Source of the DNA: Brienomyrus brachyistius
Lineage: Eukaryota > Chordata > Actinopteri > Osteoglossiformes > Mormyridae
DNA length: 64,000 nt
Reading direction: 5' to 3'
NCBI RefSeq assembly: GCF_023856365.1
Contig: NW_026042409.1
Location: 212,501 to 276,500 of the forward strand
This document shows, one piece after another, positions 34,185 through 45,689 of this stretch. Under the pieces are notes generated by a model, which was given only the letters and a program-made list of their open reading frames with translations, had not been told where the DNA came from and did not search any database. The translations under genes and the position numbers were made by a program. How positions within the stretch are numbered: the stretch's first letter is position 1; each line of letters starts with the position of its first letter.

Positions 34185-36372
34185 TCAGCCATCAGAAACA
34201 GCCAGACGGTCTCCTTCAGCTTCTTTAGTGTCCTTGGAAGCCAAGGCAGTTTTAGGTCTGAGAAGAGGTTTATCAGAAGGACACATATTACGTCGTTTGT
34301 CCTGAAATGTAACATGGGGAGGAAAAGTTAAGCGGTTTAGTCAGATTGGAGTCGTTTATTCAGCAGTGGCAGCGCCAGTGACTTAATGCTACAGGTGCTA
34401 TAGGGGAGTGAGATTATTTAGACCGGGTGCTTTAGCTTTTCAGCTTATGTAGATGGTGTATAGAAGCACACAGCACGATAAGCTACAGCATGGATAAAAT
34501 AGGATAAAATATGAAATTCTAACGTCTAGCTCACAGAGCCTCTATGTGTACTTTGAAGAAAAAATACACTACAAGTATGCTGTAAAAACCGCAAAAATGT
34601 CTTACACAATATACAGATTTTACAGATAGTTAAAGAAAAAATGAAACCAATATTTTGGGGGTGCTGTGGGGGTACTATGGTCATTGGAGGAGGAGCTAGA
34701 GCCCCCCCCCCCAAGCTTTTCCTTGGTGCTGCCACTGTTGTTCAGATTAAAAGTAACATTGTCATTAATAAACAGTACTCTGATCAAATTTTTGCATGTA
34801 CAAACACAATCAAAGTTTAACCACATGTTTAGACACAATTCACACACCTGTTACATTTCCATAATGCTAAGACTCTCTACACTTACTTCATCCACTTTCT
34901 TGTTTGGTACACAGTCATTTGATGGATGTGTAAGATCATTACCAGACCGTCTGCTGCAAACTCTACAGTTAATGAATGGCTGCAAAAACACACAGACACA
35001 CAAAAACAGTATTTAAAGAGTGGTGGGCAATAAATACAGTGAGAGAAGGTGTAGTAAAGATATATCTAATGATTTAAGGCAGAGCTGCTGGAGTGCAGGG
35101 TTTAATGACACAGAACAATTTTAGAGGAAAGAGCTTCCAAAGCAGGGTCACCATAAGGCTATATTATACAAAGCAAGTTCATCTAAAAGTATGAACAACA
35201 AATCCCGTTTAACTGAACACTGCTCTGTATTAAAATACTGTCCTCCGATCAAGCTAAGTGGTCCTGTAGTTCACTATTTAAAGAGGTAAATTTAAAGGGT
35301 AATTCACACTGCACATCTACCCTGCTCTGACCAGGTTTAATTACTGGCTTTCTAATTAAAACAAGAGTTAAGTCCTGCCCTTTCACCACAAAACACCACA
35401 CTGCCATTTAAGGCTGATTTCAACAATGAGTTTTAGTTAACCTGGCTCGATTGAGTTAACTCTGGGTATGTAAAACCCGCTTTGTAGTACAGCCCACAGG
35501 TCTTTAAATAAGGCCAGCTAGGGTTCATAGCTCGAAGCATAATCTACAGGTCACCCCTCAGATGATTAGCATTTGCTTCTGCCTGGTAATCCAGCCTTTA
35601 AGCCTGTAAACCTACTAAAATTTGAGAATAAGGTGAAGGAACTGGCTCTTTGAGGCCACCTATGTATTTGTTACTTTATTGTTGGCTAACTTTCCCCCGC
35701 AGGGCATCAAAAAAGTTAACATGAACCTAAATTAATTTGCTAACTGATATGTCCAATGCTCACAGTCACAGTGACTCTTTACTTACCCTCTTGTCCATGA
35801 AAATACAGTCAGCCCGATGGTCTGTTGCAGTTGACTTTGGACATTTTGTTGCTCTCAAGAGAATCTCAATGTCAATGTATTCACTGCTGATCTAAATCAC
35901 ATAAACACGTTATATACAAAATTGCCTACAACTGTTTTAAAGGCAATATAACAAACAATAATCACCCAAAAAATGGCAAACTGTCACAGACTTGACTGCA
36001 GCAGATTCAGAGAGAAACTGTGAGAAGGTAAAATTGACCAGGGCTGAGATATACAACCATCACTTTCATTGTGAAGAGACATTAAGCATCATATGCATTG
36101 AAATTAAAACATCAAAATCAATGTGATACTCATTAGTTCAGCTTGCAGATGATGAAAGTTTCACACTTTTGTAAACACTTTCTCAGCAGTTACCTTCGGA
36201 CGGCCCTGGATGTTATAGAAATTCATGTGCTGACGGGTTCCTTGATGAGCATTTTCGACTGCGAGTTTAATGGCCGTCTTGTGAGTGCAGGGAGACTGTG
36301 GTAATCTTGCTGGGCCTCTGTGGAGATAAGCAGAGCTCCATAAGCCAAAACCAGAAGCAGCAGGCGGGTCAT
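34185..36372 (-). pseudogene. Chemerin-like (RARRES2-like) gene, copy B, frameshifted
   Basis: Exons 36372-36194, 35891-35787, 34979-34887 and 34301-34185, the same as copy A at an offset of 26,165. Signal peptide, CxxC and splice sites are identical, and so is the one-base frame conflict in exon 1, so that change predates the duplication or is a systematic assembly error. Only the first 96 bp upstream of the ATG are shared with copy A. Beyond 36468 the flanking DNA is different, so any promoter elements further away are not shared. Confidence 0.6.
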
Positions 36373-36775
36373 CTTCCTCTCAGCTTTGAAGGGAGAAGCA
36401 GGACTGAGGACACTGATCTGTGGTCCCCTTATCCAGCACGTCCAGGGGCGTGTCCTTCACTCGAAACAGTAATTTACACATTATTAAAGCCATAAAGTTG
36501 TCTGCCTACTACATTGGAATCTCCACTGAGTAAGTGTTTTTGATGGATTTTATTTAACTTTATTATACTCTGGTCCTTAGATCTAATGTCATACTTCTTC
36601 ACTTATATTGTTTGTGAAAAGGTTTACCACGGTCAAACAGAGCAGCCACTACATCATCATACATGAACAAGCACCTCACAAAACAAAAACATTTCATTTT
36701 CATAATTAAAACTTTTGAATGGTAGGCCTAGTGTGTGGATCAGAGACAAGATCTTGACACCTCATTAACTATAAT

Positions 36776-37610
36776 TTGTTCTGTGAACAGCTCAGATACC
36801 ACCTTCTCGAAAGTCTTCTGCATAAAATAGAAATAGGATTCAGCGCGACTCCACTAAATTTGGATTACCTGGAGTTCCTTTGTCATCAGGAGCTGTATCT
36901 TCTGCAGGCCCTGTCTAATCACATTGAAGTACCTCCTGCTATCACCCTGGCTTTGCAAGAGCTCTTTGACCTTGTGAGGGCACATCTGGAACGTCCAGCC
37001 CCATGTGTCACACAGGAAGTCGCTGCCACCAATAGACGACCCAAGATTTTGATTGAAGAACAATGTTTGAAAGAAATGCTCCATACTCAACTTCCTGTGC
37101 CTTGCATAGCCACACTGATGGGTGTTTCAAGAAGAACAATCTTAAGAAGAATAAAAGAGTATGAGCTCTGTGTTAGGGAACTTGACAATTTGGTTTCTTC
37201 TGTCAAGAATGATCTACCAAATGCAGGCTACAGGATAGTCAATGCAGGCTGCAGTCAATGGGCTACAGGGTTCGGTGGAGAAGAGTTGCAGCCTCCATGC
37301 ATAGGGTTGATTCCATGCGCATCATATAAAGGTTGTCAAGTCTTGGCTGTGTTGTACGCAGAATGTACCAGGGCCTTTGTCTCTAGTACACGTGGACACA
37401 AACCACAAGTTGATCCGGTTTGTATTACCAGCAAATTTATTTGGAGTAAACCCTGGGTGGATTGGTGTGAGGTGGTGGTGGGGCTTTGGAGAAGATTTCC
37501 TGCCGATCAACACTAGCAACTTATATCTATCTGTCATGGAGGTCTCGGGACTCACAGATATTCAGAGACATGTGGATAGTTTACCAGTGGTTTTCAGCAG
37601 GAAATAGTTA
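36776..37610 (+). pseudogene. DDE/rve integrase-like gene relic, frameshifted
   Basis: The frame from 36776 encodes a helical N-terminal part and a helix-turn-helix-like segment (LMGVSRRTILRRIKEYELCV). Near 37250 it shifts frame: the sensible continuation is SMGYRVRWRRVAASMHRVDS in another frame, then SLVHVDTNHKLIRF in a third (about 37377). HVDTNHKLIR is the start of the integrase core in a family of intron-containing integrase-like genes common in fish. The rest of the core is not found. Shifts and an in-frame stop make this a pseudogene. Confidence 0.7.
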
Positions 37611-38192
37611 TTACTACAAATTGTCACCCCCCCCCCGCCCCCCACAGAAACTGGATCTGGCTATAGTGGGAAAATCTTTTTTTTTTTTTTATTTGTGAGA
37701 ACTTGAAAGCAAAACAAAACTTGGAAAAAATATATGCTCATTCACCAATTTTCTAATCTGGGGTCTAAAGTGGTCAGGCTTGCAAGTGTATTTGGTTATT
37801 TGTCTATCCTAGCCTGTTGCAGTGTATATTTCCTGTATATTTTGCATGTAAAAAATGTTGTTTGTTATGTCAGTGCTTAATATTATCATGTAGTCTTCAT
37901 GAACTTTCTTCATCTTGGCCAGGGACTGCATTTGAAAAGTAGCCACTTGACTAAAATTGGCACATTTTCAGAAATGCCAGCAACAATACTGATAATGAAC
38001 ACCCCTCTAACTGACTCTCAGTTGGTTTAGAAAAAAGACTTTTAAGAGAAAAGAAAGCCTTCCTTTGGTTTTGCATTTTTCTCTTTTTTGTTGGCTGTGC
38101 ACAATATATTAGAAGAATACCTTACAATTATATTAGTTAAGAAATAACAGATTGCGTATATACAATATTAAGGTGATAACAACAACCCTCAC
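37611..38192. other. Low-complexity and unassigned DNA
   Basis: Poly-C near 37627-37645 and poly-T near 37677-37690, then AT-rich sequence without a recognisable exon. Confidence 0.5.
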
Positions 38193-38728
38193 TGTCTCTA
38201 GGTGCTGCTTCAGACAGGGCATTCTGCAGCAGGGACACCACCCGTCGTGCAGCATCCAGCAAATCTCCCTATCACAACAGCCCACATAACAGAATAACAT
38301 TAGTGTATGATTCAGTAGGGCTAGTCCAGGTCTGGAAAGTAGTTGGGCCAGATTTTTAAACCAAGAAATTTAGCTGGGCCAGACATTTTCAGCGGCCCAG
38401 TAAGCAACAGGTAATGGCATTTTAAACAAACACAAATCAAGGTACATTATTTTAAAAAACTACAACTGAACAGAATCTGAGAGCAATATTTTTTTTCACT
38501 TCTGAAATGAGAAAAATATTTTGGTCGTATCTGACCTAGACGCATCCCAAAGAAAAAAAATGCCTATTAGATGGTAAACAGACATAAAGAAAAAGGGAAA
38601 AATCGTCTATAATCATCATCCGCTTATACTGTGGTGATCCATTTCACCCACACAGGCATGATCACCATTAGCGGTTTTCACATTATTGTCGAGGTGACTA
38701 TTCACTTTACCTCTGCTTTCTCCGACAT
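38193..38728 (-). pseudogene. Two candidate 5' exons of an unassigned gene
   Basis: ATG at 38728 opens MSEKAE, ending at a GTAAAG donor. A segment from 38268, after an acceptor (GTTGTGATAG), continues in phase with GDLLDAARRVVSLLQNALSE and ends at a GTGAGG donor near 38192. The helical segment recalls the N-termini of fish integrase-like genes, and such a gene relic lies nearby on the opposite strand, so a rearranged copy is possible. No further exons were found. Confidence 0.3.
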
Positions 38729-39082
38729 CTTCCTGATTCTGCCGCCAACAAGGGGCTCATAGGGTGGAGACTGAGGGTGTTAAACAGACCAATCTTTTGT
38801 CACTGAATGCAACAAATAATGTATTTATCTGTCAAAAGTCCAGCACCAGGAAAAGCAACAGAGTGACAGTAGAAACTGTAATAATAATGGAAGTGCGCCG
38901 CCCTACAGGGAAGGAGGAGTGATGGGAGTCCCGGTGGTGGCTAAGCGCGCGTGGGGAGAGGCGTCGTACTGTGAGGCTTCATGAACTTCCGATGGGGCAG
39001 TGCTGTCATACAGCGGGGAGCCTGAGAGGGGCACTGTGGCCGGGTGCGAGAGCCCTGGGTAATGAGTTGTAGAGCTGCGCAG
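38729..39082. other. No gene recognised
   Basis: GC-richer sequence with no assignable feature. Confidence 0.4.
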
Positions 39083-39359
39083 TGTCACGATCGGGTACAA
39101 GCAGGCAGGCGATCGTGCGGGCAAGGCGTGCAAGGAGCAAGCGGACAGGCAAAAACGGGAGTTTAATTAGGAAGCGCGGACGGGGAAACATCTCACGCAT
39201 ACAAACATCAATGACAGACACTGGACTCAGGTAAGACACGGACTGAAATACACAGGACTGAGCAAATTAACTAGATACAGCTGGGTACAAATCGGGAGAA
39301 AACACGTGGGTAATCAGGGGGCGTGGCACACAGGAGGAGCGGACGAGCCGGGCATGACA
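39083..39359 (-). mobile_element. Solo LTR of the sushi-like family
   Basis: 277 bp, related to the LTRs at 57320 and 60171, flanked by the 5-bp duplication CGCAG (39078-39082 and 39360-39364). It contains a TATA-like box (39243-39250) and AATGACAGAC (39210-39219) at the same spacing as the intact element. No internal region remains. Confidence 0.9.
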
Positions 39360-39364
39360 CGCAG

Positions 39365-41060
39365 GAACTGAGAGCCCAAGCTGTTGGACATTCCACTGGA
39401 CTAGGAGACTGGGGTGAGTGAGGAGGAGCTCATTGACCACAAACTGGGATACTGGCTGTGTGTGAGCAATGGGGTGGAGATTAAGGAAAGACGTTAAATC
39501 AGCATGCAGTGTTGCCTGGAAACAACAACAAATATACTAGTGTCACTGTACTAAAACAATATCAAAATAATGCCTATTTTTTATTCATTTTACTTGTAGA
39601 GTGCAAAGTACAAAGGAAAACAAAGAGTAACTATGGCGAAATAAATCAAAGCATGTCCCAGAATGATGGGCCTGAATGGATCAGGACAGAAGAAGGCGAA
39701 AGTCCTGTTAACGAGGTGAGACGATGCAGACACAGGCCAGGATGTGGGTATAGGCGAGAACAAGAGGGAAGACGGGGGCCCGAGACTCAGCATGGGGACA
39801 GGTGGGGGAGGGGAGGCACGGGCTCACCTGGAGCTGCTCCCGGAGGTGCCGCTATGACTCATGGGTAACATGCCGGAATGGGACGGCACCTGTAGGCTGG
39901 ACCAGTTGTCATGGGAGGGCAACATGGACAGACAGGTAGACGAGCTGTCTGAATAAGCAGCTGCAAGTATAAAACAATAAATGAAGCAGGTATGTGGTGG
40001 GCAGTGTTACAGCGTCCTTAATATGGTCAATACAGAAAAGGCATGTTATCATGTTATGTATATACTGCCTCCAGTTACTTAATGCCTAACTTTAATACAT
40101 TGATTGATTTGTTCACTGCTGCAGCCTGTGTCAACTTTCCTTTCAGACAGATGTAAAGTCCATTCTGTTTTTGTTCTGTGTAGTTTTTTTTGAACAGCAT
40201 ATGGCTGAATTCTGTTAAACCTCAGACTGAAGAAAATTGTGTTAATTGAAAAGCAAATATCAAAAACTCAGTCTGCAGGAATGTTTTTCTAAATATTTCT
40301 GTGGACTTTTGGAAATTTCACGAAATTCCATTGCTCCATTACATAAACACTGAGTGAGATTTCATTCCCATTACTGCAACGTATGAAGAGGATTATGACT
40401 TATTACTTTAGGTTATCGGACTGAGTGAGTTTTGGAAATTTGCTCTTCGATAACTGAAGCAGTGCTGTGAATGCAGAGGTTATATGCGTCGCATATCAAC
40501 AGAACTGTATGTTTATGTCTTGTCTTAATTATTTTGATTAAATGTCTAACTATTCCCAATATGTGTGAACATACTTGGCCAAATAAAGCTGATTCTGATT
40601 CAGTCAGAGGGTAATCGTCGGTGTGCTGTACTATCGTGGTGACCCACACAGAGAGCTTAGGACCATGATTTCAGTGTGTGCTTGTGTGAGGGGACAGGCA
40701 GGGCGGCGGCTCACTGGGTGATGCACTCCTGTGGGTATAGGGGCTGGGATAGGGGGCGGAGCAGTTACTCCTCAAGGAGGAGTAACAGTCACAGCCGTGG
40801 GGGGAGGAGAGGGAGAGGGTGCTCCCAAACTGGGGGTGTGGGTTTGATGAAGAGCAGAGAGACCCTGAGCCTGGGATGAACCAGCTGCCTACTGAAACGA
40901 AAGCGGATAAAGACAGAAACTAGAACCTCAAACTAAACAACACAAACAACAATATCAAGTTATATTCAATCATTAAACCGTTATATATTTAATCTAAACA
41001 ATAGTAATAAATATCGTTCCGATTCAAAATATCATTTACGGGTGAATCTTATGACTTGCA
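39365..41060. other. No confirmed gene
   Basis: Contains short frames, including one at 39509-39868 with a GTGAGA donor-like site near 39716, and a GC-rich patch at 40690-40830. None has recognisable homology. Confidence 0.4.
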
Positions 41061-41378
41061 TTGGGAAACAGGAAACGGGCCAAGCTGCAGGGCCAGTTCA
41101 AAGGCATAGTGCGAGGCGCCCAGAAAGGGGGCGAGGTCTGGGCGGAGTCAGCTAAAGAAGAAAAAGGCCTGACCTTTTTCTGGATGCTGTGGACTGTGTT
41201 TGTGTGTGAGCTGCAGCTGCATGTTCCTTACATTTTTTTTATTAACACCAGCACCGTGAGGTTTGGCCTGGACTGGGTCCTGTCCTGCACGGTTGAAGAC
41301 ATGTTGACTGATGGTCAGCCCGTGTTCTGTTGGATCCCACAGAAAGGAAATGGGAATCCCGTTTGGATCGGATGCTGA
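41061..41378 (+). CDS. Unrecognised 105-codon frame, possible last exon
   Basis: ATG at 41061 to TGA at about 41378, with AATAAA at about 41411. The C-terminal part (VRFGLDWVLSCTVEDML, QPVFCWIPQKGNGNPVWIGC) looks less repetitive than its surroundings, but I do not recognise it. The left arm of the inverted duplication begins inside its final codons (41370). It may be a chance frame. Confidence 0.2.
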   Translation: MGNRKRAKLQGQFKGIVRGAQKGGEVWAESAKEEKGLTFFWMLWTVFVCELQLHVPYIFFINTSTVRFGLDWVLSCTVEDMLTDGQPVFCWIPQKGNGNPVWIGC

Positions 41379-41631
41379 CAGTTGAAAAAAAACTCATGTC
41401 TGTGTGTTATGAAAGAATATCAATAAATGTTTCCGAAAGGGGATGACTCATTTGGTAATTATTTACGGCTTATGTTATGGCTGAGAAATTTACAGTCTTT
41501 ACTAAAGTCTGACTTCTTTCGAGTCACCTTTAATATAGATTGGACACTCTCTATGCTATGTACAATACTTATATAGATGGTACATGTTTACTTGCTTGCA
41601 CAGATGGTTGATTAGGTAATTAGTGTAAGTG

Positions 41632-41652
41632 TGTGTGTGTGTGTGTGTGTGT
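41632..41652. repeat. (GT)n microsatellite
   Basis: A run of GT dinucleotides, shorter in the opposite arm (43748-43762). Confidence 0.9.
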
Positions 41653-41910
41653 CCAATCGCATGTATGTCCAAGGTCCATAGTAAGTAATATACACTGATC
41701 AAGAGATGCCTGAAAGTGGATGAAAGAGGACATTAGTGGGTGTATCACTTAGTGTAACGGGTGCAGGAAAATGAGCAGGACTGCAAGCCATATAATGACC
41801 CACTGTCCTTATCTAGCTCTTAATACAGTATGCATACAGTGATGTATCTACAATGGACAGCTACTATAAGCAGATAGCACAGTACAGGTGCTTAATCTGT
41901 ATGCTATTTC

Positions 41911-42133
41911 CATCCATCCATTGTCCAAACCGCTTATCCTACTGGGTCACAGGGGGTCCGGAGTCTATCCCGGAATCAATGGGCACGAGGCAGGGAAGAA
42001 CCCAGGATGGGGGGCCAGCCCATCACAGCTCACACTCACACACCATTCACTCACACATGCACACCTACGGGCAATTTAGCTACTCCAATTAGCCTCAGCA
42101 TGTTTTTGGACTGTGGGGGGAAACCGGAGGAAA
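41911..42133 (-). mobile_element. tRNA-like SINE, truncated copy in left arm
   Basis: Inverted-duplication copy of the SINE at 43145-43493. Cut off after the motif GGGGGGAAACCGGAGGAAAC. Confidence 0.9.
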
Positions 42134-42225
42134 CTAGCAGCTTTGTGTGGTAATTGTTTGTATTAAAAATACATTGGATCAAGTCAAATTATTTTTATGA
42201 AGAATTAACATCTAAAAGCTGCTAG
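42134..42225. repeat. 92-bp hairpin with 11-bp perfect ends
   Basis: CTAGCAGCTTT at 42134-42144 is the reverse complement of AAAGCTGCTAG at 42215-42225. It lies exactly at the end of the left arm. It may be a tiny inverted-repeat element or a chance pairing. Confidence 0.5.
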
Positions 42226-43130
42226 TAGACCGTGGGAAAATAATTTTTCTATTTTCTTGCTGCCATCTCGTGGCCAAAAGTAGGTATTGCAATTTCCATC
42301 ATATGTAAGAGGGCCTGCCCATCAGAGTAATGTACATCCTGTGACATGTATTGACTATCAAGACAAACTGAAACACGGTGTATTAGGCTGTCAATGAGTA
42401 CTGGACTAGGGTGAAAAACTGCCTGATAATCTACCTATTAACTAGAAGAGTACAAACTGGAGACGGATCCCCTAATACAGAGGGATTAACGTCTGTGCCA
42501 CATCCAGAACCATTCAGTGTAGGAGTCTGGTGGTTCTACTGGATACTGACAAGTACCCAGCCCCTTTGTTCCCTCTGATAATCATCAGTCCTCCTCTGAA
42601 TGCCTTCACCACTCTATTCCTGAATAGGTACACATTTAAATATGCTAGCAAGATCAAGGTATTGGGATAACTGTTAGGTTCGCTGTTAAGAGAGTTGCAG
42701 TGAAAACCATCATACACAGTGGCCCTTTCTGGATAAGATTACCTCCCTCTGATCTAACAGGTCAAGATCAAAGCAAGGTGCATTGCAATGTCTGACACCC
42801 AGCACACTACAGCATATAAAATACAGGTATCCATCGCCTTCCGCATTTGGAACCAGGACCACTTGTTGCAAGTCAATTTGGGCGTATCTCAAGTTATACG
42901 AGAGAGGCAAGACATTAAGGACAGTATACACAGTACTGAAATAATAATGTACATATTAAACCACAGCACTTAATAAACAGATACTGCACTTACATTTCAC
43001 AAAAAAAAAATAAAGCACAGATTGCACTAAGAAATCAAAAGATGCATGTGCTAGCAAACAGTGGGAGCTGAGGAAGAAGCAGTGGTGAAATACTTTATTG
43101 TACAGTACAGTAAGTTTCTTTTTATAGAAT
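42226..43130. other. Spacer of the inverted duplication, no gene seen
   Basis: Single-copy DNA between the two arms. Short frames here have no recognisable homology. Confidence 0.5.
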
Positions 43131-43144
43131 GAAATAGCATACAG

Positions 43145-43493
43145 GGGGCGGCATGGTGGTGCAGTGGTTAGCACTGTTGCCTCACACCTCTGGGACCCGG
43201 GTTCGAGTCTCTGCCTGGGTCACATGGGTGTGGAGTTTGCATGTTCTCCCCATGTCGTCGTGGGGTTTCCTCCCGCAGTCCAAGAATATGCTGAGAATAT
43301 GCTGAGGCTAACTGGAGTTACTAAATTGCCCGTAGGTATGCATGTATGAGTGAATAGTGTGTGAGTGTGCCCTGTGATGGGCTGGCTCCCCATCCTGGGT
43401 TGTTCCCTGCCTCGTGCCCATTGCTTCCGGGATAGGCTCCAGACCCCCCACGACCCAGTAGGATAAGCGGTTTGGACAATGGATGGATGGATG
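43145..43493 (+). mobile_element. tRNA-like SINE, complete copy
   Basis: Starts GGGGCGGCATGGTGGTGCAG, with box B GGGTTCGAGTC, and ends GGATGGATGG. Flanked by the 14-bp duplication GAAATAGCATACAG (43131-43144 and 43494-43507). Confidence 0.93.
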
Positions 43494-44020
43494 GAAATAG
43501 CATACAGATCTTATAAGCACCTGTACTGTGCTATCTGCTCATAGTAGCTGTCCATTGTAGATACATCACTGTATGCATACTGTATTAAGAGCTAGACAAG
43601 GGTCATTATATGGCTTGCAGTCCTGCTCATTTTCCTGCACGCGTTACACTAAGTGATACACCCACTAATGTCCTCTTTTATCCACTTTCGGGCATCTCTT
43701 GATCAGTGTATATTATTTACTATGGACCTTGGACATACATGCGATTGAACACACACACACACTTACACTAATTACCTAATCATCCATCTGTGCAAGCAGG
43801 TAAACATTTACCATCTATGTAAGTATTGCACATTGCATAGAGAGTGTCCAATCTATATTAAAGGTGACTCAAAAGAAGTCAGACTTCAGTAAAGACTGTA
43901 AATTGGCAGCCATAACATAAGCCGTAAATAATTACCAAATGAGTCATCCCCTTTCGGAAACATTTATTGATATTCTTTCATAACACACAGACATGAGTTT
44001 TTTTTCAACTGTCAGCATCC
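43270..44020. repeat. Inverted duplication, right arm
   Basis: See 41370-42133. Confidence 0.93.
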
Positions 44021-44107
44021 TTCTCGATTGTCAGAAGCTCTGCGCTAGAGGGAGGTTTACTGGTCTTATACTCTTCTGGCACCTTGTGTGATTCCTGACT
44101 TGGGACA

Positions 44108-44361
44108 TCAGTTTGGCTCCTTCTGTATGTGGTTTACATTGTATTTGTTCTTTAAAGTTGCCCCTTCAGAATTAGACAGTGTAACCAGCTTGCCACATAT
44201 TGCCTGGATGACATAAGGTCCGGTAAAATCCGGTTCCGTTCTTCCTCCTTTCCGTCCCCGCTTCCTCATGTTGAACAGAAGCGCCTCATCTCCAACATGA
44301 TAAACTGTGTTTTGGTACCTCTTTTGTATTCGTTTACCACATGCCTGCTTCTGTTTTTCCT
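44108..44361 (-). pseudogene. GIN1/gypsy-integrase-like C-terminal fragment
   Basis: The minus strand reads KQKQACGKRIQKRYQNTVYH, VGDEALLFNMRKRGRKGGRT, EPDFTGPYVIQAICGKLV, then NKYNVNHIQKEPN and a stop at 44108. This order is that of the C-terminal domain of GIN1/Ginger-type integrases. Only this uninterrupted tail is present, with no catalytic core. It is unrelated to the fragment at 36776-37610. Confidence 0.75.
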
Positions 44362-44599
44362 GTGACTAGGAGATGTTTTCAGCTGTTGTTGCTTATTGTC
44401 TCAACTACTTTATTTTTTTCATCAAAAAACGTGCCGTAGCTTTTCTCATCGGGAAGAATAATTGTGGAAAGCTGAAGTGGAAAAACATTCATAGCAAATT
44501 ATTATTATTCACAGATCATTATAAAGAGTCATTTTCTAAAAGCATTAAGAACAATGTAATTTGCTGTTTCAAGATATGTTTTTAAATAACTACTTGTCA

Positions 44600-44868
44600 G
44601 TCATAAGAAACTCTTCAACACACATGATCCGATCTTGCCACAAATCATTTTTAATCTCACTTTTGTTGCCAGCAGTTCAGACATTAATGGCTGTGTGTTG
44701 AGTTATTTTGAGGGGACATCAAATTTACACCATTATACAAGCTGTACACTGATTACTTTACATTCTATCAGAGTTTCATATCTTTAACGTTGTCCCTTGA
44801 AAAGATATAATAAAATATTTACAAAAATGTGTGGGGTGTACTCACTTTTGTGAGATACTGTATATTAA
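44600..44868. mobile_element. Tc1/mariner-like MITE remnant
   Basis: Ends in GTACTCACTTTTGTGAGATA CTGTATA, a terminal motif common in small fish Tc1/mariner derivatives. The other end is not clear. Confidence 0.6.
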
Positions 44869-45489
44869 GGGATTGATTGTCAATAATATCAGTAATTCCT
44901 GATGTAATGTTAAAAGAATAGAGCCTGTCTCACACAGTTCTAAAACAACCTCAAAAACAGACTTACCATTTTATGTCATCATTCGTTTTCTCATCCAGGC
45001 CATTGGTTTGGGGATGATATGCAGCAGTGATCAACGGCAGAACAGGGGCTCTGAACGCAGTATGGATTAAAAAGGAATTAACCATCTCTCTCAATATAAA
45101 ATTAGGATCATTTATTCTCTACAGAGGCCCCCATAGAATAGTGCATCCATCCCCTCACTCATGTTTAGACAGACGTAAGGCAACAGGCCAATGACATTCA
45201 GAACAGCAACAACATCAACAATTGTACAGCTAGTTTTAAAATTTAATAAAAAAGACAAACCAATTAGGTAATATTAATGAAATTATTAAAATGTGCAGAT
45301 TAATAGTCAGAAATAATTTGCGATTTTAAGAGCGGAAAGGATACATTAAAACTCAATTACATTTATCCCTTAATAATTTAAAAAAAAGGTTTTTGAATTT
45401 TACATCATGATAAATGAGAACTATATGTGATTACTAATTACTGTTGACTAATTTCCTGTCTGGACGTTTCCCTCCTCATTGTTAAAAGT
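44869..45489. other. No gene recognised
   Basis: AT-rich DNA. Confidence 0.5.
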
Positions 45490-45689
45490 CATTATATGTC
45501 TGGGTGCCAGTCAGTGGAAGCACACAGACATGTTGGCCAGCTGTCATATTCATTCAGCACCAGCCCATCAAGTAGAGAATTCAGCACCACGGACAGTGAC
45601 CTGTGTTACAATGACATCAGGTCATTGGCTCTAAATATTTTTCTAGAAATAACTAAATGGCTCTATTGTAGAAATTTCCAGCCAGAGTC

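Larger units (their letters stand above)
25082..36468. repeat. Segmental duplication, copy B
   Basis: Second copy of the block at 1-10303, in the same orientation. The right breakpoint at 36468 is exact. The left limit lies in or before the satellite array and cannot be placed because the array also runs off the left of copy A. Confidence 0.93.
41370..42133. repeat. Inverted duplication, left arm
   Basis: Reverse-complement match to about 43270-44020, for example GGATGCTGACAGTTGAAAA against TTTTCAACTGTCAGCATCC, and CCAAATGAGTCATCCCC. It includes a 3'-side SINE part and the TSD-derived GTATGCTATTTC. The arms differ by scattered substitutions and small indels. Confidence 0.93.

Noticed and set aside
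41061..41450. Frame plus AATAAA as a confirmed terminal exon
   Set aside because: No acceptor, homology or conservation could be shown; kept only as a low-confidence entry.
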